Positions 63,231 through 64,000 of a stretch of DNA of 64,000 nucleotides are shown here, in pieces. The notes under the pieces are model-generated. The model searched no databases, was not told where the DNA came from, and was given only the letters and a program-made list of their open reading frames with translations. Numbering within the stretch: position 1 is the first letter of the stretch; each line of letters starts with the position of its first letter. Position numbers and translations under genes: made by a program. Source of the DNA: Sinonovacula constricta (taxonomy: Eukaryota > Mollusca > Bivalvia > Cardiida > Solecurtidae); assembly GCA_007844125.1 (NCBI GenBank), contig CM017569.1:9948519-10012518 (forward strand). The letters are read 5' to 3'.

Positions 63231-63538
63231 GTAGCGCAATCGGTAGAGCATCGGCTTCACGTACCGGAGGTCCCGGGTTCGATCCCGGGCCGCGACATGC
63301 CAAAGTCATTAAAATGGTAGTGGCATAGCTCCCTTGCTAGAGCTCAAGCAAATATAAGAGTAGTTCCACGACTGCTAGGCCCGGTGTCATGATAATGTGA
63401 CTGTGTGTGGTATCATGCCAGGTGTGCATTTTATGCTATACACAGTGAAGGCTGCACTATATCTGCTTCAAGTGGATACCGTCTCCAGATAACTGAAATA
63501 TTGTTAGTGGGACGATAATCCCAATAAACAAACAAACA
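63231..63538 (+). mobile_element. SINE family A (tRNA-derived), near-complete copy
   Basis: The head is TAGCGCAATCGGTAGAGC (A-box, 63232-63249), then an anticodon-arm-like stretch with loop TTCACGT, which would place CAC (Val) as anticodon, then B-box GGGTTCGATCCC (63275-63286). The body carries 'ATGGTAGTGGCATAGCTCCC', 'AGTAGTTCCACG', 'GTGTGTGGTATCATGCCAGG', 'GCACTATATCTGCTTCAAGT' and 'CGTCTCCAGATAACTG', ending 'AATAAACAAACAAACAG'. The acceptor stem does not pair, so it is not a working tRNA. The pol III promoter boxes look better kept than in the 42.6-kb copy. Confidence 0.85.
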
Positions 63539-64000
63539 GTTTTTAAAGTGTTTTTTCTTTCTTTTGCTATGACATGTAGTTGATAAAATCAATCGTTTAC
63601 ACTATGATGTTGACATAAAAAGTCAATATTTTAATAGGTACCATATTTTTTATCAAACTAAATTGATGCTATGTTCAACGCAGCGATTACATGCACAGTG
63701 CAACAGCAAATTATTTTAATTTATAAATTTTGCGGAAATCAAAGGTCTTGTTTTGTTTAATTTAAGTACACGAAAACGTTTGATTCGCTTATGGTAAAAT
63801 GGTTATAACCAAAATATTGTTTAATGATTCATCGGTCATTACAAACAATACATCGTGTCAGTGGCCTTAAGCAAAGGATCATTAATAAGCCTATATATGA
63901 AAGCAACTGTATAACCTCTAAAAATGGCATGTCGCTTTATTTACTTCCATAAAAGCTAAATATTATTCTTAGACATTTGGCATCTAGTTTGTTTTGTTAC
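63539..64000. other. No gene recognised
   Basis: AT-rich to the end of the window; presumed intron of the + strand gene. Confidence 0.45.

Noticed and set aside
63231..63310. tRNA-Val gene
   Set aside because: A and B boxes are good, but the acceptor stem does not pair and the sequence continues into a SINE body that is shared with 42.6 kb.

Overview
This is AT-rich eukaryotic nuclear DNA, most likely from a bivalve mollusc. The best clue is a dispersed element at about 11.79-12.85 kb. It carries the 'AGCTCACCTGAGC' start, 'GGTCACTAGGTCAAA' internal units and a 'GGGCCATCATGGCCCTCTTG' end that are abundant in bivalve genomes. tRNA-derived SINEs, long microsatellites and two minisatellites fit the same picture. 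There is no prokaryotic gene organisation, no complete multi-exon gene, no complete tRNA gene and no CRISPR array. Almost all open frames of 60-130 codons look like chance.

The best gene evidence is a set of three paralogous short coding first exons on the + strand, at 10391-10439, 15801-15849 and 28093-28138. Each starts with ATG, encodes 15-16 residues of the type M-[DE]-x-V-(D/E)-(G)-A-F-(R/K)-K-L-x-E-I-G-K, and ends in phase 1 at a perfect GTAAGT donor. Two symmetric phase-1 microexon candidates lie downstream, at 36101-36124 (24 nt) and 54342-54371 (30 nt), and both splice in frame onto any of the first exons. I read the window as the 5' part of a long + strand gene with an array of alternative promoters and first exons. 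Its body would lie to the right of the window. I do not recognise the family.

The left 28 kb is built from old, diverged tandem duplications. A module at about 0.7-5.0 kb (copy A) reappears at about 8.9-14.6 kb (copy B, with exon 1a), and parts appear again at about 15-21 kb (copy C, with exon 1b). A second pair of similar non-coding blocks lies at 22.9-23.5 kb and 26.8-27.8 kb, the latter just upstream of exon 1c. A 57-bp minisatellite (6.9-8.8 kb) sits between copies A and B. Another diverged pair of blocks is at 41.6-42.1 and 49.2-49.7 kb.

The right 36 kb would be intron of that gene. It holds two copies of one tRNA-derived SINE family (42.6 and 63.2 kb), a copy of a second SINE family (30.2 kb; others at 3.2 and 22.5 kb), two TTAA-flanked short elements (39.65 and 45.8 kb), a 31-bp minisatellite of about 41 units (47.7-48.95 kb), simple repeats, a possible small minus-strand coding segment (32.6-32.9 kb), and a promoter-like array of three CCAAT boxes plus a TATA box at 59.86-59.97 kb. 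All similarity statements were made by eye without alignment software.
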